This document shows, piece after piece, positions 11,121-22,422 of a stretch of 64,000 nucleotides of DNA. Source of the stretch: Flaccisagitta enflata. Taxonomy: Eukaryota; Chaetognatha; Sagittoidea; Aphragmophora. Numbering within the stretch: position 1 is the stretch's first letter; the number at the start of each line of letters is the position of its first letter. Position numbers and translations under genes: made by a program. The stretch spans positions 76,818,001 to 76,882,000 of the forward strand of contig OZ231126.1 of the NCBI GenBank assembly GCA_965153355.1, written 5' to 3'. The notes below the pieces were generated by a model. The model saw only the letters and a list, made by a program, of their open reading frames with translations, had not been told where the DNA came from and searched no databases.

Positions 11121-11387
11121 TTCTTTTAATTTTTATACAAACACTCGTTATGAAAACTTTTCTTCTACTTTTTTTCTGGCGATAAAAAAAGAGATCTTCT
11201 TGTTGGGGAGGATGAACGTTATCTTTAGATCCTTGGATGGCTCCTCCACCAAATTTCGATGTCTGGTTTTTAATCTAACTAATTAAGAGATTCATTAACA
11301 ACATTAGCTCAACGTCTCATAGGTTTGGAAATAAGAGCAAGTTGCTCAAGTTGCTAAGGTACAAAGAAGCTAGACGCGTTTGACTTA

Positions 11388-11491
11388 TAACAGTGCTTTC
11401 ATGCTCAAGGAAGAAATCATGATAAAAGTGGTCTATTTATGAGAAAAACCATTATCATCATGTTTCTTCCTTGAACTTGAAAGCACTGTTA
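11388..11491. repeat. Short perfect-like hairpin
   Basis: Left arm 11388-11426 (TAACAGTGCTTTCATGCTCA onward) pairs with right arm 11451-11491 (ending TTGAAAGCACTGTTA). The stem is about 38 bp with few mismatches and the loop about 24 bp. A related single arm occurs near 3735-3775 (TTGAGCGTGGAAGCACTG), so it is probably part of a small dispersed inverted-repeat element. Confidence 0.7.
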
Positions 11492-11814
11492 GAGGCAGTT
11501 TACAATTTGAAAACTGACCGACAAAGATACAAACGCGAAAAGAGTAGCAGACGTGTCACCTATAGAAATGGATATGATATGATTCGGAGATTTTCATTTT
11601 TCCGGCATTGAAGAAAGATACGTGAAGCCACGATCATGATGTAGGTTGCTTAAAGGTGTCTCCTGTATTGGAATGATACGCAAAACCATTCAGAACAACC
11701 GAGAATAAAAGAAACATCAAATTAGGTTATGGTAAAAAGATAAGATACTACTTATAAAAAAAGAAAAAAAAACCTGAGTTTCTCCTTCCCTCTTCATTTT
11801 CCCCATTTTTTCTG

Positions 11815-14335
11815 GTATATCGTCCCTGATTTTGGCCATGGTAATTAACAGTACTTTAACGCCGTTAATTAACACTATATAGGTACCAGGAAATTAACTA
11901 AGAAAAACATTTCTTTATTTTTGAGAAAATTACTGAAAATAGGTGCTGAAGGTTGTTGTTAATTATCAGGTACCTATATGCTGTTAATTAACATGCTGTT
12001 TTTGATGTTAATTAACACCCCATTTTAGGCGTTAATTAACACAAAAAAAATATAGATTATTAACAAATTGTTAAAAACATACCATTTTTTGGTGTTAATT
12101 AACGGTTGGAATGTGGTGTTAATTAACATGAAAAACAGCGGGTTAATTAACACAAAAAAAATATAGATTATTAACAAATTGATTTTGTACCTATACGCTG
12201 TTAATCAACATGCTGTTTTTGATGTTAATTAACACCACATTTCAACTGTTAATTAACCCAAAAAAATATAGATTATTAACAAATTGTTAAAAATATTCAA
12301 TTTTTTTGTGTTAGTTAATGGGAGAAATGTGGTGTTAATTAACATCAAAAACAGCGTGTTAATTAACACAAAAAAAATATAGATTATTAACAAATTGATT
12401 TTGTACTTACACGCTGTTAATTAACATGCTGTTTTTGATGGTAATTAACACCCAATTTCATGTGTTAATTAACACAAAAAAAATATAGATTATTAACAAA
12501 ATATTAAGAATATACAATTTTTTGGTGTTAATTAACAGTTGAAATGTAGTGTTAATTAACATAAGAAACAGCGTGTTATTTAACACAGAAAAAATATGGA
12601 TTATTAACAAATTGATTTTGTAGCTATACGCTGTTAATTTACATGTTGTTTTTGATGTTAACTGACACCACATTTCATGCGTTAATTAACACCAGAAAAA
12701 TATAGATTATTAACAAATTGTAAAAAATATACTATTTTTTTGTGTTAATTAACAGTTGAAATGTGGTGTTAATTAACATAAAAAACAGCGTGTTAATTAA
12801 CACAAAAAAATATAGATTATTGACAAATTGATTTTGTACCTAAACGCTGTTAATTAACATGCTGTTTTTGATGTTAACTAACACCGCATTTCACCTGTTA
12901 ATTAACACCAAAAAATTTTATATTGTTAATATTTTGTTAATAATCTATATCTTTTTGTGTTAATTAACGCATGAAATTGGGTGTTAATTACCATCAAAAA
13001 CAGCATGTTGATTAACACAGAAAAAATATAGATTATTAACAAATTGATTTTGTACTTACACGCCGTTAATTAACATGCTGTTTTTTATGTTAATTATCAC
13101 CCAATTTCATACGTTAATCAACACAAAAAGATATAGATTATTAACAAAATATTAAGAATATACAATTTTTTGGTGTTGATTAACAGGTGAAATGGGGTGT
13201 TAGTTAACATCAAAAACAGCATGTTAACTAACAGCGTTTAGGTACAAAATCAATTTATTAATAATCCATATTTTTTCTGTGTTAATTAACACGCTGTTTT
13301 TTATGTTAATTAACACCACATTTCAACTGTTAATTAACACCAAAAAATGGTATATTTTTTACAATTTGTTGATAATCTATATTTTTCTAGTGTTAATTAA
13401 CGCATGAAATGTGGCGTTAATTAACATAAAAAACAACATGTAAATTAACAGTGTATAGCTACAAAATCAATTTGTAAATAATCGATATTTTTTCTATGTC
13501 AATTAACATATTGTTTTTGGTGTTGATTAACCCCAAATTTCACCTGTTAATTAACACCAAAAAATTGTATATTCTTAATATTTTGTTAATAATCTATGTT
13601 TTTTTTTGTGTTAATTAACGCATGAAATTGGGTGTTAATTACCATCAAAAACAGCATGTTAATTAACAGCGTGTAAGTACAAAATCAATTTGTTAATAAT
13701 CTATATCTTTTCTGTGTTAATTAACACGCTGTTTTTGATGTTAATTAACACCACATTTCTCCCATTAACTAACACAAAAAAATTGAATATTCTTAACAAT
13801 TTGTTAATAATCTATATTTTTTTTGGTTAATTAACAGTTAAAATGTGGTGTTAATTAACATCAAAAACAGCATGTTGATTAACAGCGTATAGGTATAAAA
13901 TCAATTTGTTAATTAACCCGCTGTTTTTCATGTTAATTAACACCACATTCCAACCATTAATTAACACCAAAAAATGGTATATTTTTAACAATTTGTTAAT
14001 AATCTTTATTTTTTTTGTGTTAATTAACGCCTAAAATGGGGTGTTAATTAACATAAAAAACAGCATGTTAATTAACAGCATATAGGTACCTGATAATTAA
14101 CAACAACCTTCAGCACCTATTTTCAGTAATTTTCTCAAAAATAAAAAAATGTTTTTCTTAGTTAATTTCCTGGTACCTATATAGTGTTAATTAACGACTG
14201 TTTTTTTAGTGTTAATTAACAGCAGAAAAACTACCGTTAATTAATGGTACTTTTTTGCCTTTTATTAACAATTTTGTTAATTAGAGGCGTTAATGTGCCG
14301 TTAATTAACGCAGGGTAAATCGCTCACGATATATC
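11815..14335. repeat. 2.5-kb palindrome of TTAATTAAC repeats
   Basis: Left arm 11815 to about 13016 and right arm about 13065 to 14335 are reverse complements with small indels. Landmarks pair in mirror order: CACTATATAGGTACCAGG (left, ~11872) with CCTGGTACCTATATAGTG (right, ~14172), and TGCTGAAGGTTGTTG with CAACAACCTTCAGCA. The central spacer is about 49 bp. Each arm is itself built of repeating ~120-bp units with TTAATTAACAC, TATAGATTATTAACAAAT and a CAGCGTGTT-like word, in alternating orientation. I see no coding frame longer than chance. Confidence 0.92.
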
Positions 14336-14675
14336 TCCATTTTTTCCATCAACCCTCTTTTTTTCTCTCTCCTTTTCCCTCCTTCCTTTTTTTGCCGCGA
14401 TGCATGTTTTAATTTATGTTTAATTACCTGATGGTGAAAATATTTTATCCTTCCCTCCCCTTTCCCAAATCTCAATTTCAGACTCTCCGCCTCTCGCTTT
14501 CAAAGTCTCATTCTGTCTATTTTCTCTGTCTCTATCTTTAATTCCTGTATGGTTGTCTGTTTTTCTGCCTGTCTGTTTCTCCCGTCTCTATGTCGTTCCG
14601 TCTGAAGCAAGTGACTGTGCCACTACCTCGTTGTATACCTGATCCTTTCAACCTGTTTGTCTGTCTGTCTATGCG

Positions 14676-15055
<380 letters not shown>

Positions 15056-15413
15056 AGTGTTCTTGATGTAATTAATGAAAAATCGCGTCTCGGTTTACAC
15101 GATCATTTCTGACCTCTTCCAAAGTTGAAAATACGAACCCACCCTCTAACGAGCCCCCCTTCCCCCCCCCCCTTTTCTGAACGGACTACTGAACCCTGTC
15201 TCACTCATGAAAGCCCACACACACACAAACACAAATACATTTCTCTCATGTTGTCACAATACAGTGTTTAAAGTTTTGCTCGTTTCTATTTAGGCATAAT
15301 AATAATCATTTTTTAAATGCCTTCATCCATTTCCTAAGAGACAATCATTGCCCTCACTACCAGACCATTGTAGAATACCCTTTGATCCTGATGATCCTCC
15401 CCAATGTCCATTT

Positions 15414-15570
15414 TTAGTCGCGGACGCGTCGCGACTCTACAAGTGTTCGTTCGTGGTATCTTAATTTGTGTTAGTTGTGTATTGTTTTAGCGACAGTTTC
15501 TTTTGCAATTCATCCCCTGCCCAACCGTGCGCTACTGCTGCCCTGTGTAAGGCATGTTTAAGGAAACCCG
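15414..15570 (+). mobile_element. Family A remnant
   Basis: TTTTTAGTCGCGGACGCGTCG and CGACTCTACAAG start the copy. CATCCCCTGCCCAACCGTGC and GCTACTGCTGCCC mark the distal part. The terminal GGCCTTGTT is not recognisable. Confidence 0.55.
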
Positions 15571-15595
15571 CGGACTCAATTCGACCCCCCCCCCA

Positions 15596-15905
15596 CTCCT
15601 TAGTCGTTATAGGGCGTGTTTCTAGTGAAGATGAAAAACGCGTTTGTTCCTGTGAAACGCGATAACAGTGTGAACACATATTCAAGAATTTCAACCGTCC
15701 CACAAGAGAGTGAGCGAAGTGAGTGAGCGAGCCCGTGAACGGAGCAAGCGAAGCGAGCGTAGCGATGCGGAGGGCTGCGGAGCGAGTGAGCGGAGTGAGC
15801 AGTGCGAGCAAATGAACGTAGCGAGCGACCGAGTGGCCCTTTTAAAACGCGATCGTCTTTGACTGGAAACGCCCCCTTAGTCGTTATAATCTCATCCTTC
15901 TCGTT
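15596..15905. repeat. GAGCGAGTGAGCGR minisatellite between direct repeats
   Basis: CCTTAGTCGTTATA occurs at about 15597 and again at about 15876. Between them lies 15700-15835, a degenerate purine/GC repeat of words such as GAGCGAAGTGAG, AAGCGAAGCGAGCG and GAGCGGAGTGAGC. AAACGCGATAAC and AAACGCGATCG border it. Open frames crossing it give Ser-Leu-Arg-Ala-His strings of no recognised family. Confidence 0.65.
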
Positions 15906-16260
15906 CCCTTCTCCAGAAAACCCTCCACCACTCAGATCCGACCTGATTCGACCCCCCACTCATAAGGATCATTTATGCCCCCTAGCGCCCTCCTTATCAC
16001 TATGATCTTTTCAAATCCCCTTTACTTCCCCTTCTTTCCACCCCCTTCTCAATACAACCTTTTGCTCCTCCCCTCAGCTCCAGAGCCACCCTCGCTCCCC
16101 TTTCTTTCCGATCTCCTCCTCATTAGGATCTTTTCACCTTCTCCAAACCCCAACACCCCCTTTGCCCCCCCCCCGTCTTTCGACCCCCTACTCATTACGA
16201 TCTTGGCCTGCCTTCCATTATCAGATCTTTATCCCAGAGTGGGGGATCTTTTTTTGAAAA
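15905..16260. repeat. C-rich degenerate tandem block
   Basis: A CCCCCNACTCATNANGATC motif recurs near 15950, 16010, 16115 and 16185 in a strongly pyrimidine-rich strand. No splice or coding structure is evident. Confidence 0.5.
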
Positions 16261-16486
16261 TAAGAAATATCCATGGGTCTTTCACCGTTTGCCCCTATTT
16301 CATTATCAGACACCGTTTTATCTTTTCATTTTATTTCAATTTTATTTTTTTTCTTTCTAGTTTGTGATAAGAAATATTGCAAACTCAAAGTGAATTAATG
16401 ACAGACCATAAGCTGACAACTGACTACTTCCGTTCCTGTTTTCTGAAAAATATGAAATAATCCAAGACAATGACTGAAGTCAACAC

Positions 16487-16674
<188 letters not shown>

Positions 16675-16929
16675 CCAACCCCCGCCTACAACTTCCGAGC
16701 CACCATTAAGAGAGATGCAAAAAATAGTTTGAAACTGGAGGGTATTTTTCATCGCTGCCTTTCATATGATTTAATTAAAACTCTTTTTTCTTTCTTCAGG
16801 GAGGAAGTGAGAAATATCACTCTGTTTAACATTCTTGCTTTTAGCTAAGTCGGTTTGCTTTCTTCTTCCTCAATCCCCACATCCTTCAATGTGGAGCTTA
16901 CGTTATTTGCCAATTATTTTCTACTCTTT

Positions 16930-17140
16930 TCAGTCACGTGCACGTGACTCTATAACCCGCTATGTCAGTCGGTCCATCTGTCAGTCCCTCTGTCTATCCA
17001 TCGGTGACACTTTGCTTTTTGGGCGTCTAAGGGCGGGTTTTGCATTGCTACCCCTACCCAAATTCTTGGTAAGCCGTTCTTAACACTGCCCCTGCCCACC
17101 CGCACGCGACTTGGCTATCCGAGTATCCGGCCTTGTTTAT
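16930..17140 (+). mobile_element. Family A copy, near-complete
   Basis: Order: CAGTCACGTGCACGTGACTC, TATAACCCGC, GTCAGTCGGTCCATCTGTC, CTACCCCTACCCAAATTC, CTGCCCCTGCCCACC, CGCACGCGACTTGGC, TATCCGGCCTTGTTT. It is flanked on the right by a Tigger-like element. Confidence 0.82.
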
Positions 17141-17572
17141 CCAAACTGCGTCAATTTGTAGATATTCAGTGGTAGCCGCATTGCCCCTGCTCAAGGACAC
17201 ACAACGGAATCATATATCAGCTATTCAACTTCTTTCATTGGGTGCAGTTCTGTCAGCTTCATTTACTGCAGTTCTGTTTATTTCAGGGGTGTACAGTTAA
17301 ACTTTGCAATAACGGACCCAAGAGTAACGGAAACCCAGCAGTAGCGGAAAGATACCAAAGGTCCCTGCATTTTCTCTTTTATTTCTTTGTATGAAAAACT
17401 TGTTAGTACCGGCCTCTTCTATATCGAAAAGTTCGTCTAATCCGCATAACTTGAGCGGTCCGAAGGATGGTAATCCTTAGGCCAATAACGGAAGATCGGC
17501 ATCCATCAATGGCAATCGCCGATGAGCTAGTGGTGAAATTGACGGCATCAATTGGATTTGCCGTCACGAAGT

Positions 17573-17592
17573 CAGAGAGAGAGAAAAAAAGA

Positions 17593-17660
<68 letters not shown>
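17573..17660. repeat. (GA)n microsatellite
   Basis: GA units with A-rich interruptions at the left side. The open frame crossing it is an Arg-Glu repeat. Confidence 0.95.
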
Positions 17661-17661
<1 letters not shown>

Positions 17662-17852
17662 CTTTAACTGAAGATCTATGACTGACGCACTACTCATTAT
17701 CTTCATCCATCTCCAACGATTGGTAATGATCGAGCTTTTTTTTTTTTTGCACCACCTGAATTGTGCAACTTGGGGGAAGGGATTTGACTCCTTGTTTATT
17801 GTTTAAGTCCATATCGTCCCTTCGTACTTTTCCTTGCTGCTTGTACAATAAA

Positions 17853-17890
17853 TGTCTTTCATTTCATTTCATTTCATTTCATTTCACTTC
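17853..17890. repeat. (TTTCA)n tract
   Basis: Seven near-perfect TTTCA pentamers inside the Tigger-like element. Confidence 0.9.
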
Positions 17891-18054
17891 AACGCTAAAC
17901 ATCTTGCATCTTACAAACCTAAGAATCGCCCATGAAAAAAAAAGAGATAATCGATCTTGAACAAAAAAGAAAACCGCGTACAGACATAAGTCACATTTTT
18001 GCCATCGCCTCCAGTATCCTTTTTTTTCTTTCATCAAAAATGTCTTTCGGTCTG

Positions 18055-18290
18055 ATGATCTATTTAGTTGCGTATAGAAGAGGCTTTGTCCGTCCGTCCG
18101 TTGCTCCATTGGTCCATTGGTCCATTGGCCCCTAATGATCGAGTAAAAAAATGTGGTAACGCGCATTTATGATACTGCAGTCATGATTGTCTGAGTTTGT
18201 GAGTGAGCATGGGATGGGAGAGGGTATAGATGGGGGTTGTATGCCCCTGCCCACCGGTTCGTAATGGTATGGTGACCCTGCATCACTTGT
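18055..18290 (+). mobile_element. Family A copy, diverged
   Basis: TTTAGTTGCGTATAGAAGAGG, TTTGTCCGTCCGTCCG, ATTGGTCCATTGGTCC, then TGCCCCTGCCCACCGG and a degenerate distal end. AAGAGGCTTTGTCC is shared with the 27512 and 33280 copies, which places it in the GGAC subfamily. Confidence 0.65.
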
Positions 18291-18569
18291 TATCTGCCTA
18301 TAGGGATTCGTTTGAATGTCAGTCTGTCTTACTATCTTTCTATGTATCTTTAATCCTTTCATTCTATACTTAGTCATACCTGTTTATTGTCTTTGTTGCT
18401 TTTCACATTATCTTTTCGTTAGCAGCTGCGCTGTGTATTACTACGTCAATACTAAGGTTATTCTTTGCTTAATCTTTATCAAGAATAGTCAAATTGGCAA
18501 CACCGGAATTCGGCACAACCGGAAAAAAACGGCTAGTCCCTTGAGATCCGTTATTGCGGGGTTCCACTG

Positions 18570-18860
18570 TATATAATTGAGCGGCTTTTGATTTTATTCC
18601 CCCCCCCCCTGCCTTTAATTTTCTTCCCCGCGACGCGTCCCGTCGCATTACAAAATCAAAGATTTTCTTCCCCAAAAAGCATTAAAACAGTATAACGTAG
18701 GTTTGAATAGTGTTAAATTGTGTTGTAGTCATCAAATTTTACCTTTCGGCACTACCAAAAGTGCTACATCTACAAAAAATTTCTTTGTTCTTTTTTTTCC
18801 AAGCTTTTGATTTTTTCCCCATCTCCAAACCCTTTGATTTTATTTCCTCCCCCCAATACC
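18570..18860 (+). mobile_element. Family I copy (uninterrupted)
   Basis: It begins TATATAATTGAGCGGCTTTTG, ATTTTATTCCCCCCC, then TTAATTTTCTTCCCCGCGAC, AATAGTGTTAAATTGTG and TTTTCCCCATCTCCAAACC. It aligns with 27450-27900 and, inverted, with 26130-26320. It shows the site without the family A insertion found at 27512. The function of the family is unknown. Confidence 0.7.
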
Positions 18861-19385
18861 CAACTTTTTGTTTATTTCGCTGTTACTCTGCTTTCTTCAT
18901 TAACTGTGGTCCTGCCAACATCATTCACTGCAGTTGCTTAAAATTTTGCTGCAATTCAGGTTTTTTTTTCATTTGCTGCAGTTACGCCTTTTTGCTGCTG
19001 TACCACTTTCTTCATTTGCTGCAGATCTCTCATTAAATGCAGTTGCGCCTAATTTGCTGCTGTACCGCTCTCTTCATTTGCTGCAGTTGTCTCGCTTTCA
19101 TTTGCAGCGCTTTTGCCTTTTGCTCCGTCTTTAATTTCATTTGCATTTTTTCGGTATTCTGCCGAATTTCATGGTTTTCCTCGCAGAATTTTTAGGTTTT
19201 CTCCTCTGGAATTTCATCAACTTTTTTTTCCTTTTCTCTTGTTTTTTATTCTTTTTCTGCTCATGGAATGAAACCATCGAAGTTTTCTGGAGCCTAGGAT
19301 GATTTTGATTATCACGTATCATTAACACTGTTCAATGTTTCAAAGCGCTTAATAGATCAAGAGACTCACGAATCAAACCATTATG
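18860..19385. other. Unassigned DNA with TTTGCTGCAGTT words
   Basis: CATTTGCTGCAGTT and close variants recur about seven times at 18895-19110 at irregular spacing, forming a weak degenerate repeat. Nothing else is recognised. Confidence 0.4.
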
Positions 19386-19389
19386 TGCT

Positions 19390-19850
19390 TTTTAGACGCG
19401 GACACGCGACTCCACACCTTGCTGTTTTGGTCTGTCGGTTGGTTTGATTATTGGTCCATCAGTCGATCCGTCGTTCAGTCCTTCAGTCGGTCCGTCAGTT
19501 GGTCTGGCCGTCTGTCCATGCCCTTATAAGTATGTTTATGTCAAGTCGGAGTATTCTATGTAGTGCTGCTCCTGCCCAACCGCCCGCGACTTTTGCACTG
19601 TGATGGGCTTGATTTGGATCCGATGAAACAAGACTAGATACGTGGCTACCCGCTACCCCAGTACCCCAGTCGTCAACAGGAGTAATGATGAAAAAGTTAT
19701 CAGGGTCTTTGAGCAGGGGCGGCAGGGTCAAAAAGCTCATAAACGCCGGGAAAGTAATCAAGACAAGTATGGATGGACGAACAAACCGGCTGATGTTCAA
19801 ATGAAGAAGGGTATCAAGTCGCGTAGCTAGCGACTAAAAATCATCAATGC
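19390..19850. mobile_element. Two family A copies head-to-head
   Basis: A plus-strand copy (19390-19600) reads GACGCGGACACGCGACTCC, GTCTGTCGGTTGG and GCTCCTGCCCAACCGCCCGCGAC. A minus-strand copy (19625-19850) reads GATACGTGGCTACCCGCTACC, GAGCAGGGGCGGCAGGG and TCGCGTAGCTAGCGACTAAA. Together they form an imperfect 460-bp inverted repeat with hairpin ends outermost. Confidence 0.7.
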
Positions 19851-19859
19851 CCTTTGAGG

Positions 19860-20479
19860 ATATGAGAGCTACAAAAATAGTTTTTATACGTTGAAACATA
19901 ATAATCATCAGCAAATTTCGTTTTCAATCTCGTGAATTTCAAACGATCCTTGTGAGAGATTTCTAACTGGGAGTTTTCAGTGGAACGTTGTCATGCTCTT
20001 AATTCAAACCAGTCTGTTTCATTTCCTTCATTTCATTCATTTCTCTCATTTTGTTTAATCTCATTATATTCATTTTTACGCCTTTTGAATCCAGACTCTA
20101 TGTTCTACTTTCATTCTTTTGCTTTTCTTTCCTCTTTTTCTCTTTCTTTTTCTTTTTACTTCATTCATTCACTTTTCCTTTTTTTTCTTTTTATTTTTTT
20201 TTTGATGAAAGTTAATAATTGATTACAAACACGGCAACAGCATTTTTCACTGGTTTTCTCTGCTCGGAAATATCAAAGAATCACTTGTTTCCTTTTTTTT
20301 CCTTCACTTTTTTTCCTTTGCTTCGTCGGCTTCGAAAAAAATTTGAATGTAATTAGAAAGGAAAGAGGGTGCTTTGTTCTTGCATGGGCCTGTGCCATAT
20401 TAGCATAATGATTTCCACTTTCGACTAGGATTTTTTTCTTCTATCCTCATTTTTTTCTTTCCTTCGCTGTCTTTTATTT

Positions 20480-20480
<1 letters not shown>
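19860..20480. other. Unassigned T-rich DNA
   Basis: Pyrimidine-rich at 20010-20200, otherwise without recognisable features. Confidence 0.35.
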
Positions 20481-20950
<470 letters not shown>

Positions 20951-21357
20951 TTTCTTCTTTTTTTTCCTTTCTTGATCCTTTTTTTTCCTCTCCAAAGTCT
21001 CCTCTGTCTCTTCTCACAGTCCTGTGTCCGCTGTTCACTCATTCCCATTCTTGCCTCATGCGGGGAAATTTTGTCTTTAATTCTTCTCTTCTTATTCCTT
21101 TTTCCCTTTTCCTTTTCCTTTTTTTTTTCTATTTCTTTCTTTTTCTTTTTATCTCATCCTTCTCAGCTTGTTGCTAATTAACGCGGCCGCACGGCGGTAA
21201 CGTTTCACTGCTGCATCTGCCTCATTTACATCTCACAGATGCAGCAAAGCCACGCAGTTCGAAAGGAAACAAGGCGAAAACCGAGGGCGCCTGATAAATA
21301 CTTTTTCACAAGATAGATTTAAATGACTTATTCGTCTATATAATCACTAGGATGTCT

Positions 21358-21555
21358 ACAACAAGGCCGGATGCACGGCTACGAAAGTAGCGCTCAGATG
21401 GGTGTGAAAAAGGCTTACCAAGTATTTGGGCAGGAGCAACGACGCAAAGACCACCCGTAAACGCTGAAAAGCTAAGTGTTATAGACCATCAACCAACCAA
21501 CCGATCGCAAGTCATAGCAGGTTAAAGATTCGCGTGCACGCGACTAGTAAGCGCT
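21358..21555 (-). mobile_element. Family A copy
   Basis: ACAAGGCCGGATGCACGGC, GTATTTGGGCAGGAGCAACG, CCAACCAACCGATCG and ATTCGCGTGCACGCGACTAG mark the two ends and the middle in minus orientation. The GGGCAGGGGC box is degraded. Confidence 0.75.
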
Positions 21556-21639
21556 CGAATCGTATGAGTTAAATGATCTGATGAGATATGGGGTGACTAA
21601 ATTCACCAAACAATAATTCAATTGGCCTCAAATATGATA

Positions 21640-21862
21640 ACAAGTGACGCGGGGTCACAGTATTGTTGCGGGTGGGTGGGTAGGGGCGTCTATCCCCCAT
21701 ACACAAAACCACGGCCCCTTCCCCCCACACACACATACACAAAATGCAAAAAAAGTATCAAAACCACTCGACTCGACTCGATCATTACTGATGGATGGAC
21801 TGACGGATGGACTAACGAACAGACAGACAAAGCCTCTTTTTGAGTTGCAAGTCCGCAACTCA
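21640..21862 (-). mobile_element. Family A remnant
   Basis: Starts GTGACGCGGGGTCAC and GCGGGTGGGTGGGTAGGGGC. Ends GATGGACTGACGGATGG, AGACAAAGCCTCTTTTTGAG and TTGCAAGTCCGCAACTC, the hairpin of the GGAC subfamily with the stem still visible. Confidence 0.55.
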
Positions 21863-21959
21863 AAACAGCCCAAATATTTACGTGATGTAAAAACGATATG
21901 AGTTTGACTGAGCAAAACCAATTATAGACTGACAATTGGCTGGACAGACAGACGGACCC

Positions 21960-22420
21960 GCACAGTTGGGTATAGTGACGCTTGGCATGAAACTAATTAG
22001 TACTATTTTTCCTTTTGGCTACATTTTTTGTGTCGGACTGCCTCAGAATACTATCAAACATGGTATACATGAATGAGACTTTCTTTTCTTTTCAAGTGGG
22101 CAAATCTCGCCATAGATCAACGCCATTAGGTCCCTAGATGACTGCTATAGATTCAAAAATTTTTAATGACCCTGCCCGGGGCGGGGGAATACTACCTTTA
22201 AGAACTATAAGAAGAAAATGAACGATGTGACCGATGGACCATTGCTCAATCGACTGTACCGGACACAAGCAATGAATGGCAACAATTAATGGAAACAAAT
22301 GACACTGGCAATCGAGGCGTCCATGCGGATCTTTTTTTTAGCCGCAGCTAGAATCAGCAAGGAAGTCTGTAACTGTTGAAACTTTGCAGATGCTTTTATT
22401 CAGAGACAAAAAAATTGGGA
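21960..22420. other. Unassigned DNA
   Basis: Nothing recognised on either strand. Confidence 0.35.
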
Positions 22421-22422
22421 TC

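Larger units (their letters stand above)
17294..18569. mobile_element. Pogo/Tigger-like element with nested insertions
   Basis: Left end CAGTTAAACTTTGCAATAAC follows TA at 17292. The right end reads, on the minus strand, CAGTGGAACCCCGCAATAAC and is followed by TA at 18570. The ends match at about three quarters of positions over about 32 bp. CAGT tips flanked by TA are typical of the pogo branch of Tc1/mariner. The interior carries (GA)n, (TTTCA)n and a family A copy and no transposase, so this is a decayed non-autonomous copy. Pairing of these two ends is an inference. Confidence 0.55.

Noticed and set aside
15600-15959. 119-codon minus-strand frame with SLRSFARTAHSAHSLRS repeats
   Set aside because: It mirrors the GAGCGAGTGAGCG minisatellite, and no family or splice context supports it.
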